From: Microbacterium sp. RURRCA19A
GTDB lineage: Bacteria; Actinomycetota; Actinomycetes; Actinomycetales; Microbacteriaceae
Reading direction: 5' to 3'
Assembly: GCF_900156455.1 (NCBI RefSeq)
Contig: NZ_FTNQ01000006.1
Location: 62,001-126,000 of the forward strand
Length of the DNA stretch: 64,000 nt
Shown here: positions 8,138 to 16,966 of the stretch, one piece after another
Layout of the letters: the number at the start of each line of letters is the position of its first letter
How positions within the stretch are numbered: position 1 is the stretch's first letter
Position numbers and translations under genes: made by a program
Notes under the pieces: generated by a model
What the model saw: the letters and a program-made list of their open reading frames with translations, nothing else
What the model was told of the DNA's origin: nothing
Databases searched by the model: none

Positions 8138-11100
8138 ATGCGGTACATCGAGCAAGACGCCCGGATCGTCTGGAGCGCCAGCGACCTCAAAGCGGCAGCC
8201 GAGTGCGAGTTCGCCTGGCTGCGGGCGATCGACGCGAAGATCGGCCGCATCGAGGCCGTGCCCGATCCCGAGGATGCCACGCTCGAGCGCGCCGCAGCCC
8301 TCGGTACCGCGCATGAGCTGCGCGTGCTCGACGACTACCGCCGCGATCTCGGTGCGGCCGTCCGCGAGATCCCCGCCGCCCGATCCTCGGACGCCGCGGC
8401 GCTCGCCGAGGCCGTTCGCCTCACCGACGAGGCGCTGGCTGACCCGACCGCCGAGGTCGTCTACCAGGCGGCCTTCGCGACCGATGAGTTCGTCGGTTTC
8501 GCCGACTTCCTCGTGCGCGAGCCCGACAGGGGCGACGGCGGCCCGCGGCCGTGGATCGTGCAGGACACCAAGCTCGCACGCCGTGCCCGCGTCACGGCCC
8601 TCATGCAGCTCGCGGCCTACGTCGACCAGCTCGACCGCCTCGGCGTCGCGCGTTCCGACGAGGTCCAGCTGCTGCTCGGCGACGGCGGCACCAGCACCCA
8701 TCGCGTCGACGATCTGCTGCCGGTGTTCGCCCTCCGGCGTGCGCGCCTGCGCGCCCTCATCGCCGATCGCCGGGTCGGGCTCGGCGTCGCCGGACCCGTG
8801 ATCCCGTGGGGCGACCCGCGCGGCGAGCTCGCCGTCCTCGCGTGCGGTCGCTGCCCGACCTGCGAGATCGAGGTCGTCGCCCACCGCGACCTGCTCCTGG
8901 TGGCCGGCATGCGCCCCGTCCAGCGCGACCGTCTGCGGGCCGGAGGGATCGACACGATCGACGCTCTGGCATCCTCGCCCGTCGCCCCCGCGGGCATGAG
9001 CGCCGACACCTTCGCGTCGCTCCGGACGCAGGCCCGCCTGCAGCTCGAGAGCCCGGCCGGAGACGGGGCGGCGGGCGATCACGTCGTGCCGACGTTCGAA
9101 GTCGTCGAACCCCGCGCCCTGGGTGTGCTCCCGCGCCCCGACCACGGCGATCTGTTCTTCGACTTCGAGGGCGACCCGCTGTACACCGAGGGCGAGCGGG
9201 AGCAGTGGGGCATCGACTACCTGTTCGGCTGGGTCGACACGCGCGAGCGCTATGGAGCCCTGTGGGCACACTCGTTCGACGAGGAACGCGCCGCATTGGA
9301 GCGCTTCCTCGATCTGGTGGCCGTGCGCCGTGAGCAGTTCCCCGACATGCACATCTACCACTACGCACCGTACGAGCCGACGCACCTGCTGACGATGGCG
9401 GCGCGGTACGGCGTGCGCGAGGCCGACGTCGATCGGCTGCTGCGCGACGGCGTCTTCGTCGACCTGTACCCCGTGGTGCGCCGCGCTCTGCGGGTGGGGT
9501 CGCGGTCCTACTCGATCAAGAAGCTCGAGCCGTTGTACATGGGCGACGAGGTGCGCACCAGCGACGTCCAGCGCGGAGACGACTCGATCGTGAAGTACGT
9601 CGAGGCCCGTGCGCTCGCCGCTGACGGCGAGGTCGAGGCCGCTCAGCGGGTGCTCGACGACCTGGCCGACTACAACCGGTACGACTGCGTCTCCACCCGG
9701 CGTCTGCGCGACTGGCTCGTCGACCGCGCGCGCGAGGGCGGGGCGATGCCCGCCCGCGGTGCCGAGCCCGACGAGCAGGCCTACGAGCCGTCCCCCCGTG
9801 CGACCGCGCTGCAGCGCTGGGCGGTCGACGCCGACGAGCCCGACGCGACGGCCCTGCGTCTCGCGGCGGCCGCGATCGACTACTACCCGCGCGAAGAGAA
9901 GACGTACTGGGCGACGCACTTCCTGCGTCTGCGCGAGCCGGTCTCGATCTGGGAGGACACGCGCGACGTCATCGTCGTCGACGCGGCACGCTCGCGGGTG
10001 GTCGCCGACTGGCACATCGCGGAGTCGGGCCGCGGCGCCGAGCGGCGTCTCGTCGAGGTGCGGGGCGAGGTCGCTCCCGGCAGTCGGTTGTCGGTGGATG
10101 CCGAGCCCTTCGCCGTCTACGACCTGCCGGCGCCGTTCCCCCTCGACGTCCGTCCCCGCTGGATCCACGGTGCGCGTCGCGTGACGGTGCGCGACGCGCT
10201 CGATGACGGTGCCGTGATCGAAGAGATCGCGGTCGACGGGGTCACGTGGGACACGCTCCCGCTCGCTTTGACGCCGCCGGCGCCACCGCGTGCCGGCAAC
10301 CAGCAGAAGGCGATCGACGCGTGGGCCGACGCGTTGCTGGCCGCGGCTCCCGCCCTTCCCGACGGCCCGGCGGCCGACATCCTCCGGCGGCGCCCGCCGC
10401 GCACCCGCTCCGGTGCGCTGGTTCCGGTGACCTCGATCGACGGGGGCGCCGGAGACGACGAGGTGGCCGCGATCGCCCGCAGCGTCGCCGACCTCGACCG
10501 CAGCTATCTCGCGGTGCAGGGCCCCCCGGGCACGGGCAAGACCTACGTCGGTTCGCACGTCATCGCTCGATTGGTGGCGGAGCGGGGCTACCGCGTCGGA
10601 GTCGTGGCGCAGTCGCACGCGACGGTCGAGCACATGCTCGACCGCGTCATCGCCGCTGGCGTCCCCGCGGGGCGGGTCGGCAAGGCTCCGAAAGACCCGG
10701 GTGCCGACCATTCGTTCACCGTGCTGCCGAAGAACGGCGTTCCGGCCTTCGCGGCCGAGAACGCCGCTCACGGGTACGTGGTCGGCGGGACGGCGTGGGA
10801 CTTCAGCCACGAGGGGCGGATTCCGCGCGGAAGCCTCGACCTCCTCGTGATCGACGAGGCCGGGCAGTTCTCGCTGGCATCCACGATCGCGGTGTCCCTC
10901 TCCTCTCCGCGCCTGCTCCTGCTCGGCGATCCGCAGCAGTTGCCGCAGGTCAGCCAGGGAACCCACCCCGAGCCGGTCGACACGTCGGCGCTGGGGTGGG
11001 TGATCGACGGTGCCGAGGTGGTCCCGCCCGAGTTCGGTTACTTCCTCGCCCGGACGCGCCGCATGCACCCGGCGGTCGCGGGCCCGGTGTCGCGGCTCTC

Positions 11101-11674
11101 GTACGAGGGGCGCCTCGCCGCCCATCCGTCGACGGCGCTGCGATCGCTGGGTGGAGTCGAGCCCGGGCTCCGGGCCGTTCCGGTCCGGCACCACGGCAAC
11201 ACGACGTCCTCGCCCGAGGAGGCTGCGGCCGTGGTCGCGCTGGTGGCCGACCTCGTCGGTCGCGAGTGGACGGGTGCCGAGGGCGGCGTCGGCGACGCCG
11301 CCGTGATCCACCCACCGCGTCCGCTCCACGCCGACGACATCATCGTGATCACGCCGTACAACGCGCAGCAGGTCGCGGTGGAGGAAGCCCTCGCCGCGGC
11401 GGGGTTCGCCGATGTCCCGGTCGGGACGGTCGACCGTTTCCAGGGCAAGGAGGCGGTGGTCGCGATCCTCACGCTCGCGGCATCATCCGGGCGCGAGGCC
11501 CCGCGAGGCCTGGAGTTCCTGCTCCTGCGCAACCGCATCAATGTCGCGATCTCGCGGGCCATGCAGGCGGCGTTCGTCCTGTTCTCTCCCGCGCTGCTCG
11601 ACGACCTGCCCCGCACTCCCGAAGGCGTCGCACGTCTCAGCGCTTTCGCGCGACTGGTCGGTGCCGACGCCTGA
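8138..11674 (+). CDS. TM0106-type fusion: Fe-S RecB/Cas4-like nuclease, RNase H-like exonuclease and SF1 helicase
   Basis: The 1178-residue protein combines three modules. Residues 1-250 resemble Cas4/Dna2 nucleases: Cys23 plus the cluster Cys236, Cys239, Cys242 could bind an iron-sulfur cluster, and GFADFL with QDTKL provides the PD-(D/E)XK core. Residues 330-530 look like a DEDD exonuclease (Asp342-Phe-Glu344 and YNRYDCVST at 512-520). Residues 740-1178 are a Dna2/UPF1-type helicase with Walker A GPPGTGKT at 795-802, DEAGQ at 906-910 and RNRINVAISRAM near the C-terminus. The role is presumably DNA repair or RNA/DNA processing. The ATG follows TAGCGT (8124-8129) by 8 nt. Confidence 0.87.
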   Translation: MRYIEQDARIVWSASDLKAAAECEFAWLRAIDAKIGRIEAVPDPEDATLERAAALGTAHELRVLDDYRRDLGAAVREIPAARSSDAAALAEAVRLTDEALADPTAEVVYQAAFATDEFVGFADFLVREPDRGDGGPRPWIVQDTKLARRARVTALMQLAAYVDQLDRLGVARSDEVQLLLGDGGTSTHRVDDLLPVFALRRARLRALIADRRVGLGVAGPVIPWGDPRGELAVLACGRCPTCEIEVVAHRDLLLVAGMRPVQRDRLRAGGIDTIDALASSPVAPAGMSADTFASLRTQARLQLESPAGDGAAGDHVVPTFEVVEPRALGVLPRPDHGDLFFDFEGDPLYTEGEREQWGIDYLFGWVDTRERYGALWAHSFDEERAALERFLDLVAVRREQFPDMHIYHYAPYEPTHLLTMAARYGVREADVDRLLRDGVFVDLYPVVRRALRVGSRSYSIKKLEPLYMGDEVRTSDVQRGDDSIVKYVEARALAADGEVEAAQRVLDDLADYNRYDCVSTRRLRDWLVDRAREGGAMPARGAEPDEQAYEPSPRATALQRWAVDADEPDATALRLAAAAIDYYPREEKTYWATHFLRLREPVSIWEDTRDVIVVDAARSRVVADWHIAESGRGAERRLVEVRGEVAPGSRLSVDAEPFAVYDLPAPFPLDVRPRWIHGARRVTVRDALDDGAVIEEIAVDGVTWDTLPLALTPPAPPRAGNQQKAIDAWADALLAAAPALPDGPAADILRRRPPRTRSGALVPVTSIDGGAGDDEVAAIARSVADLDRSYLAVQGPPGTGKTYVGSHVIARLVAERGYRVGVVAQSHATVEHMLDRVIAAGVPAGRVGKAPKDPGADHSFTVLPKNGVPAFAAENAAHGYVVGGTAWDFSHEGRIPRGSLDLLVIDEAGQFSLASTIAVSLSSPRLLLLGDPQQLPQVSQGTHPEPVDTSALGWVIDGAEVVPPEFGYFLARTRRMHPAVAGPVSRLSYEGRLAAHPSTALRSLGGVEPGLRAVPVRHHGNTTSSPEEAAAVVALVADLVGREWTGAEGGVGDAAVIHPPRPLHADDIIVITPYNAQQVAVEEALAAAGFADVPVGTVDRFQGKEAVVAILTLAASSGREAPRGLEFLLLRNRINVAISRAMQAAFVLFSPALLDDLPRTPEGVARLSAFARLVGADA

Positions 11675-11695
11675 GAGCCCGGCGAAGACTCGGCC

Positions 11696-12328
11696 TCAGG
11701 CGGTGCCGTACAGGCGGTCGCCCGCGTCGCCGAGCCCGGGCACGATGTAGCCCTTCTCGTTCAGACGCTCGTCGAGGGCACCGAGCACGAGGGTGACGTC
11801 GTGTCCCTCGACCTGCTTCTCGATCGCGGCGACGCCCTCCGGCGCGCCGAGCAGGCAGATCGCGGTCACATCCTGCGCGCCGCGGTTGAAGAGGAAGGTG
11901 ATCGCCGCGCCGAGCGAGCCGCCGGTCGCGAGCATCGGGTCGAGCACGAAGCACTGGCGGTCGCTGAGGTCGTCGGGCAGCCGCTCGGCGTACGTGGTCG
12001 GCTGGAAGGTCTCCTCGTCGCGGACCATGCCGAGGAATCCGACCTCGGCGGTGGGGAGGAGCTTCACCATCCCCTCCAGCATGCCGAGACCCGCGCGCAG
12101 GATCGGCACGACGATCGGTCGCGGCTCGCTGATCTTCACGCCCTGGGTGGTCGTCACCGGGGTCTGGATCTCGATGGGGTCCACCCGCACGTTGCGGGTG
12201 GCCTCGTACGCGAGCAGCGTCACCAGTTCCTCGGTGAGCTGACGGAAGACCGGCGACGACGTCTGCCGGTCGCGCAGCACCGTGAGCTTGTGGGTGATGA
12301 GGGGGTGGTCGGCGACGTGGACACGCAT
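11696..12328 (-). CDS. upp: Uracil phosphoribosyltransferase
   Basis: The 210-residue protein makes UMP from uracil and PRPP in pyrimidine salvage. The opening [13 protein letters not shown], the [13 protein letters not shown] stretch, the PRPP loop [12 protein letters not shown] (near residues 131-142) and the C-terminal uracil-binding [12 protein letters not shown] are all characteristic. Length is typical. TAGCCT lies 7 nt before the ATG on the minus strand, so translation is likely leaderless. It ends tail to tail with the helicase gene and is divergent from tadA. Confidence 0.97.
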   Translation of the reverse strand: MRVHVADHPLITHKLTVLRDRQTSSPVFRQLTEELVTLLAYEATRNVRVDPIEIQTPVTTTQGVKISEPRPIVVPILRAGLGMLEGMVKLLPTAEVGFLGMVRDEETFQPTTYAERLPDDLSDRQCFVLDPMLATGGSLGAAITFLFNRGAQDVTAICLLGAPEGVAAIEKQVEGHDVTLVLGALDERLNEKGYIVPGLGDAGDRLYGTA

Positions 12329-12384
12329 AGGCTCAAGGCTAGCCGCTCGACCCCGAGACTCCGCCCCCGTCTTTTCGGAGCACC

Positions 12385-12849
12385 GTGACCCCCACCGCCG
12401 CCGACCTCGCCGCGATGCGCCGCGCGCTCGTGCTCGCCGGCGACGCGTCCGCGCACGAGGACGTGCCCGTCGGGGCGGTCGTTCTCGGTCCGACCGGCGA
12501 GGTCATCGGCGAGGGCCGCAACCTCCGCGAGATCACGAACGACCCGACGGCGCACGCTGAGGTCGTCGCCCTGCGCGAAGCCGCCGCGTACCTCGGCACA
12601 TGGCACCTCGCCGGGTGCACGCTCGTGGTCACCCTCGAACCGTGCGTCATGTGCGCGGGGGCGATCCTGCAGGCGCGTGTGCCGCGCGTGGTGTTCGGAT
12701 CATGGGATGCCAAGGCGGGTGCCGCGGGCTCTCTCTACGACGTTCTGCGCGATCGGCGTCTGCCGCACCGCGTCGAGGTGGTCGGCGGGGTCGCCGAGGC
12801 GGAGGCATCCGCCCTGCTGCGGGACTTCTTCGAGAGCCGTCGCGACTGA
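12385..12849 (+). CDS. tadA: tRNA adenosine(34) deaminase TadA
   Basis: The 154-residue zinc-dependent deaminase converts A34 to inosine in tRNA-Arg(ACG). The zinc and catalytic residues are visible as His57-Ala-Glu59 (TAHAEVV) and Pro86-Cys87-Val-Met-Cys90. The tRNA-binding [14 protein letters not shown] opening matches bacterial TadA. I use the GTG at 12385, which gives the usual N-terminal helix length. No strong Shine-Dalgarno is seen. Convergent with the luciferase-like oxidoreductase gene 7 nt downstream. Confidence 0.94.
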   Translation: MTPTAADLAAMRRALVLAGDASAHEDVPVGAVVLGPTGEVIGEGRNLREITNDPTAHAEVVALREAAAYLGTWHLAGCTLVVTLEPCVMCAGAILQARVPRVVFGSWDAKAGAAGSLYDVLRDRRLPHRVEVVGGVAEAEASALLRDFFESRRD

Positions 12850-12855
12850 CCCGGG

Positions 12856-13785
12856 TCAGCGGGGGAGGAGCGGCAGCAGCTCGGCGCCGACCTCGTCCGC
12901 GTGGTCGATGTCGCGCAGGTCGAGGAGTTGGAAGTACACCCGCTCGGCGCCGAGATCCCGCAGCCGCTCGACCTTCGCCGCGATCTCCTCGGGGCGCCCG
13001 ATGAGATTGGCGCCGTTGTCGAACTGCGCGCGCGTCTGGCCGATCGCGGCCGCACGACGTTCGATCGCGGCGTCGTCGGCGCCGACGATCGTGGGAAGCG
13101 CGACCGAGAACTTCAACGTCGCGGGGTCGCGACCGATGTCCTCGCACGCCGCGCGCACGACGGCGAACTTCTCGGCGACGACATGCTCCGGGACGAACCC
13201 GATGTTGAACTCGGTCGCGAAGCGCGCGGCGAGGGCGGGCGTCCGCTTCGGGCCACCGCCGCCGACGATGACCGGCAGCGGCGACTGGACGGGTTTCGGC
13301 AGCGCCGGTGCGGCATCCAGGCGGTAGTTCGCGCCCTCGAACGAGAACGTCTCACCCGCCGGCGTCGACCACAGTCCGGTGACGATCGCGAGTTGCTCCT
13401 CGAGCAGGTCGAACCGCTTCGGCGGGAACGGGATGCCGTAGGCGGCGTGCTCCGCCTCGAACCAGCCCGTGCCGAGACCGAGTTCCGCGCGGCCGCCCGA
13501 CATCGCGTCGACCTGCGCGACCTGGATCGCGAGGATGCCGGGGACGCGATAGGTCACCGACGAGACCAGCGTGCCGAGACGGATGCGCGAGGTCTCGCGG
13601 GCCAGGCCCGCGAGCGTCGTCCAGGCGTCGGTGGGTCCGGGGAGCGCGTCGCCGTCGCCCATCCGCAGGTAGTGGTCGGAACGGAAGAAGCCGTCCAGAC
13701 CGTGTTCCTCGGCCGATCGCGCGAACGCGAGCTGGTCGTCGTACGAGAATCCCTGCTGGGGCTCGGTGAAGAGGCAGTACTCCAT
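12856..13785 (-). CDS. LLM-class (F420-dependent type) oxidoreductase
   Basis: The 309-residue luciferase-like TIM-barrel protein has the opening FSYDDQLAFARSAEEHGLDGFF, the RIRLGTLVSS strand, the QVDAMSGGRAELGLGTGW motif and a VIVGGGGPKRTPALAARFAT segment. These are usual in F420-dependent LLM oxidoreductases of Actinobacteria. Cofactor (F420 or FMN) and substrate are not certain. It lies 10 nt after the alpha/beta hydrolase gene on the same strand, so both are probably one transcript. Confidence 0.86.
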   Translation of the reverse strand: MEYCLFTEPQQGFSYDDQLAFARSAEEHGLDGFFRSDHYLRMGDGDALPGPTDAWTTLAGLARETSRIRLGTLVSSVTYRVPGILAIQVAQVDAMSGGRAELGLGTGWFEAEHAAYGIPFPPKRFDLLEEQLAIVTGLWSTPAGETFSFEGANYRLDAAPALPKPVQSPLPVIVGGGGPKRTPALAARFATEFNIGFVPEHVVAEKFAVVRAACEDIGRDPATLKFSVALPTIVGADDAAIERRAAAIGQTRAQFDNGANLIGRPEEIAAKVERLRDLGAERVYFQLLDLRDIDHADEVGAELLPLLPR

Positions 13786-13795
13786 GGCGTACCCC

Positions 13796-14908
13796 TCAGT
13801 CGGCCGAACGCAGGATGATCGCCTCGGTGGGCGGGGCCGGATCGGCGGGGCGACCGACGTAGCCGATCACCGTCAGCAGCGCCTGGCGGAACTGCGCGGG
13901 TCGTTCGAGGTGCGGGGCGTGCCCGGCGCCCTCCACGGCGATCTCGGTGACCTCGCCCCCCGCGGCGGCGTAGGCCTCCAGAACGTCGCGCGTCTGCGAC
14001 ACCATGGGCTGTGCGGGGGCGAGCTCTTCACCCGGCCAGCCCGGCACGATGCCGAGCGCGCCGAGGTGGTTGAAGTCGTAGAACGAGGCGTCGGAGACGA
14101 TGGCGTCGGCCGTCCCGTGGATCCACAGGATCGGGGGCTTGTCGGCGAGGTCGACGATCCCGGAGACGTCGAAGTGCTTCGGCGCCATGGTGTTGAGCAC
14201 GCCCAGGTTCCCGGCGGCGAACCCCGGCCAGTTCGGCGAGGCGACGGAATCCCCGGGGTAGTTCCCGCCGGCAGTGGAGGTCGTCAGCATCGACTCGACC
14301 CAGACGTCCTCGTGCTCGCTCGTGTAGCCGGGGGCGACGTAGCCGGACCGGAAGACCGAGCGCGGAGAGGTGGGGGCCTCGTCGGTCGTGTCGTGGTCGA
14401 TGAGGCGCTGCACGAAGTCGGGGTTCGCGCCGCCGGCCCCGGCTCCGGCGTCGTCGTCGGTGAGGCGCGACCCGTCGCGGCGTGTTCCGCCGAATCCGTA
14501 GGGCGAGACCGGCGCCTGCAGGGTCAGCGAGAGGACGGGGTGGTCGAGGGCGTACTGCAGGACGACGCCGCCGCCCATCGACCAGCCCACGAGGTGTGCG
14601 GTGGGGATGCCGAGGGCCTCGAGAGTCGCGTGGAGGTCGTCGCTGAAGTCGCGTACGCCGCGGGTCGCGTCGATCGGGGCGTGCTCGGTGCCGCCGAAGC
14701 CGCGGAGGTCGACCGCGAGGACCCGCAGGTCGCTCGGGAGGTCCTGCATGATCTCCTGCCAGAACAGCGACGACGAGACGTTGCCGTGGACGAAGACCAC
14801 GGTCTGCTCGGGTCCGGTGGCGGGGTCGTCGGCCGCGCGTTGGAGCACGTTGACGCTCAGCCGACCGGTTTCGATCAGGCGCGAGGTGATGCCGTCGAAG
14901 AGAGTCAT
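13796..14908 (-). CDS. Alpha/beta hydrolase
   Basis: The protein is 370 residues from the ATG at 14908, chosen because GGAGG precedes it at ideal distance; an upstream ATG at 14932 lacks one. The fold signature is clear: VVFVHGNVSSSLFW oxyanion region, nucleophile elbow GWSMGG (Ser), the acid in ILWIHGTADAIVSDASF and His in VEGAGHAPHLERP. About 120 residues of insertion between core strands (lid domain) make it longer than a minimal hydrolase. Substrate unknown. First gene of a likely pair with the LLM oxidoreductase. Confidence 0.86.
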   Translation of the reverse strand: MTLFDGITSRLIETGRLSVNVLQRAADDPATGPEQTVVFVHGNVSSSLFWQEIMQDLPSDLRVLAVDLRGFGGTEHAPIDATRGVRDFSDDLHATLEALGIPTAHLVGWSMGGGVVLQYALDHPVLSLTLQAPVSPYGFGGTRRDGSRLTDDDAGAGAGGANPDFVQRLIDHDTTDEAPTSPRSVFRSGYVAPGYTSEHEDVWVESMLTTSTAGGNYPGDSVASPNWPGFAAGNLGVLNTMAPKHFDVSGIVDLADKPPILWIHGTADAIVSDASFYDFNHLGALGIVPGWPGEELAPAQPMVSQTRDVLEAYAAAGGEVTEIAVEGAGHAPHLERPAQFRQALLTVIGYVGRPADPAPPTEAIILRSAD

Positions 14909-15008
14909 GGGGGTCCTCCGTGTCACTCGCATCCGCTCCGGTACGGACGCGCTCCGACTCTAACGCGCGCCCCTATCGGCCGCACTCAGGGTTCGTAGAC
15001 TTGCCTGC

Positions 15009-15854
15009 ATGACGGATGCCACCCCCTCCCTGCCCCCGCTCGCGTTCCTCGGCGCCGGTTCCATGGGGGGCGCGATCCTGCGGGGGCTCGTCGCCGCCGG
15101 CCTCACCGGCGGGGGAGTGACCGCCACCAACCGCTCGGCGGCCAAGGCGGCTGAACTCGCCGAGCTCGAGGGCGTCACCAGCGTCGCGCTGGAGACCGCG
15201 CCGGACGCCAACGTCGCGGCCGCGGCATCCGCCGATGTCGTCCTCATCGGCGTCAAGCCCGCCATGGTGCCCGACCTGCTCGACGAGATCGCGCCGCACC
15301 TGCGCCCGGGCGCGGTGGTGGTGAGTCTCGCGGCCGGCGTGACCCTGGCGACGTTCGCGAAGCACCTGGGCGAGGGCGTCGCGACGCTGCGCTCGATGCC
15401 GAACACCCCTTCCCTCGTCGGCAAGGGCGTCACGGGGCTCGCGGCCGGGGCCGCCGCGACCGCGGACGACGTCGCGCTCGTGCGCGCGCTCTTCGAAACG
15501 GTCGGTCAGGTCGTCGAGGTTCCGGAGTCCCGGATCGACGCACTCTCCACCATCTCGGGCTCGGGCCCCGCGTACGTCTTCCTCCTCATCGAGGAGTTCA
15601 CGAAGGCCGCCGTCCGCATGGGCTTCGACGTCGACGCCGCGCGCCTGCTGGCGGAACAGACGTTCATCGGGGCGACGGCGCTCCTGGCATCCGCGGACGT
15701 CGACCCGGCCGAACTCCGTCGCCGCGTCACGAGCCCGAAGGGCACGACCGAGCGTGCGGTCGCGGTGCTGCAGGCCGCCCGCCTCGACGACACGTTCACC
15801 GCGGCGGCCGAAGCCGCCCTCGCCCGCGCGAAGGAACTCGCCGCCGGGGCCTGA
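15009..15854 (+). CDS. proC: Pyrroline-5-carboxylate reductase
   Basis: The 281-residue protein catalyses the last step of proline synthesis, P5C to proline with NAD(P)H. It opens with the Rossmann loop FLGAGSMGGAI, has VLIGVKPAMVPDLL, MPNTPSLVGKGVTG and the C-terminal ProC signature running through STISGSGPAYVFLLIE and VTSPKGTTERAV. Length is usual. The ATG is 7 nt after TAGACT (14996-15001), a leaderless-type start. The DUF1905 gene begins 1 nt beyond its stop, so the two should be co-transcribed. Confidence 0.96.
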   Translation: MTDATPSLPPLAFLGAGSMGGAILRGLVAAGLTGGGVTATNRSAAKAAELAELEGVTSVALETAPDANVAAAASADVVLIGVKPAMVPDLLDEIAPHLRPGAVVVSLAAGVTLATFAKHLGEGVATLRSMPNTPSLVGKGVTGLAAGAAATADDVALVRALFETVGQVVEVPESRIDALSTISGSGPAYVFLLIEEFTKAAVRMGFDVDAARLLAEQTFIGATALLASADVDPAELRRRVTSPKGTTERAVAVLQAARLDDTFTAAAEAALARAKELAAGA

Positions 15855-15855
15855 C

Positions 15856-16143
15856 ATGCGGCTGCGGTTCGAGGGGCCGATCTGGTACTGGCGCGGACCC
15901 GCGCCGTACCACTTCGTCACCGTGCCGCCCGCTGAGGCCGCGGCCATCGCCGAGGTGGCTCCGGTCGTCACCTACGGCTGGGGCATGATCCCGGCGGCCG
16001 TCACGATCGGCGCGACGCGGGTGACCACGGCCCTCTGGCCGAAGGAAGGCGCCTACGTCGTGCCGATCAAGAAGGCGCTCCAGGATGCCGAGCACCTCGG
16101 CGTCGACGACGTCGTCACGGTCGAGCTGGAGATCGAGGTCTGA
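15856..16143 (+). CDS. DUF1905 domain protein, 95 aa
   Basis: Small beta-rich protein from the ATG at 15856, one base past the proC stop. It carries the DUF1905 pattern: FEGPIWYWRGPAPYHFVTVP, YGWGMIPAAVTIG, KEGAYVVPIKKALQDAE and a closing DVVTVELEI. Members of this family are small globular proteins of unknown activity, sometimes fused to YdeI-like domains. Coupling to proC is positional only and gives no functional hint. Transcription probably ends at the palindrome 25 nt downstream. Confidence 0.85.
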   Translation: MRLRFEGPIWYWRGPAPYHFVTVPPAEAAAIAEVAPVVTYGWGMIPAAVTIGATRVTTALWPKEGAYVVPIKKALQDAEHLGVDDVVTVELEIEV

Positions 16144-16167
16144 CGGCATCCCTCGCGCTCCTCCCCG

Positions 16168-16234
16168 CGATAAACGCGATCGGCGGCGAGAAACGTGCTG
16201 TGCAGCCGTGTCTCGTCGTGGATCGCGTTTATCG
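16168..16234. repeat. 67-nt near-perfect palindrome between convergent genes
   Basis: Outer arms CGATAAACGCGATC (16168-16181) and its exact complement (16221-16234) enclose a second inverted pair, CGAGAAACG (16187-16195) with CGTGTCTCG (16207-16215). The whole folds into a stem of about 28 positions with two non-pairing positions plus G-T pairs. It separates the ends of the DUF1905 and trkA genes, so it could act as a bidirectional terminator. It is also AT-richer than its surroundings. Confidence 0.75.
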
Positions 16235-16294
16235 GCTGAGAGTGGATGCCGAGCGGCCGGGGGACGCGCAACGGACCCGGGGGCGGCGCGGGCA

Positions 16295-16966
16295 TCAGCG
16301 ATCCAGCGCCGCGAACCGTTCGATGTCGCTGTTCGTGCCCGACACGATGATGAGGTCGTGGTTGGTGACCACGGTGTTCGCCTCCGCGTAGCGGAACGGG
16401 CGGCCCGGGCTCTTCACCCCGACCACGGTGACGTTGTACTTCGTGCGCACGCCCGACTCGTTCAGGCCGACCCCCCGCACCAGCTTCGGCGGGTACATCT
16501 TGGCGAGCACGAAGTCGTCGTCGAAGCGGATGAAGTCGAGCATGCGTCCGCTCACCAGGTGCGCGACGCGCTCGCCGGCCTCGGCCTCGGGGTAGATGAC
16601 GTGGTTCGCGCCGACGCGGGCGAGGATCTTCCCGTGCGACTGCGACACCGCCTTCGCCCAGATCTGCGGCACCTTCAGGTCGACGAGGTTCGCGGTGATG
16701 AGGACGGATGCCTCGATGAGCGAGCCGACCGCCACGACCGCGACCTGGAAGTCCTGCGCGCCGATCTGGCGCAGGGCGTCGATGTTGCGGGCGTCGGCCT
16801 GCACCGCGTGGGTCACGCGCTCGGACCACTTCTGGACGAGGTCGAGGTTGCCGTCGACGGCGAGCACTTCGCGGTCGAGTCGGTCCAGCTCGCCGGCGCA
16901 CGCCGCGCCGAAACGCCCGAGGCCGATGACGAGGACGGGCGCGTCGCTGCGGATCCGTTCAACCAA
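16295..16966 (-). CDS. Potassium uptake regulatory subunit, TrkA/KtrA type (RCK protein)
   Basis: The 223-residue cytoplasmic protein starts with an RCK-N Rossmann domain (VLVIGLGRFGAACAGEL, then AVDGNLDLVQKWS and VQADARNIDALRQIG). An RCK-C region follows from about residue 135 (FDDDFVLAKMYPPKLV). Such proteins form octameric rings that gate TrkH/KtrB potassium channels on binding ATP/ADP or NAD(H). It begins within the last 8 nt of trkH, so both are translated from one mRNA. One RCK pair makes it KtrA-like rather than the double-length E. coli TrkA. Confidence 0.92.
   Translation of the reverse strand: MVERIRSDAPVLVIGLGRFGAACAGELDRLDREVLAVDGNLDLVQKWSERVTHAVQADARNIDALRQIGAQDFQVAVVAVGSLIEASVLITANLVDLKVPQIWAKAVSQSHGKILARVGANHVIYPEAEAGERVAHLVSGRMLDFIRFDDDFVLAKMYPPKLVRGVGLNESGVRTKYNVTVVGVKSPGRPFRYAEANTVVTNHDLIIVSGTNSDIERFAALDR

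Noticed and set aside
8138..11674. Nuclease-helicase fusion as part of a CRISPR-Cas or restriction locus
   Set aside because: Cas4-like features are present but there is no array, cas1 or methyltransferase nearby; neighbours are housekeeping genes.
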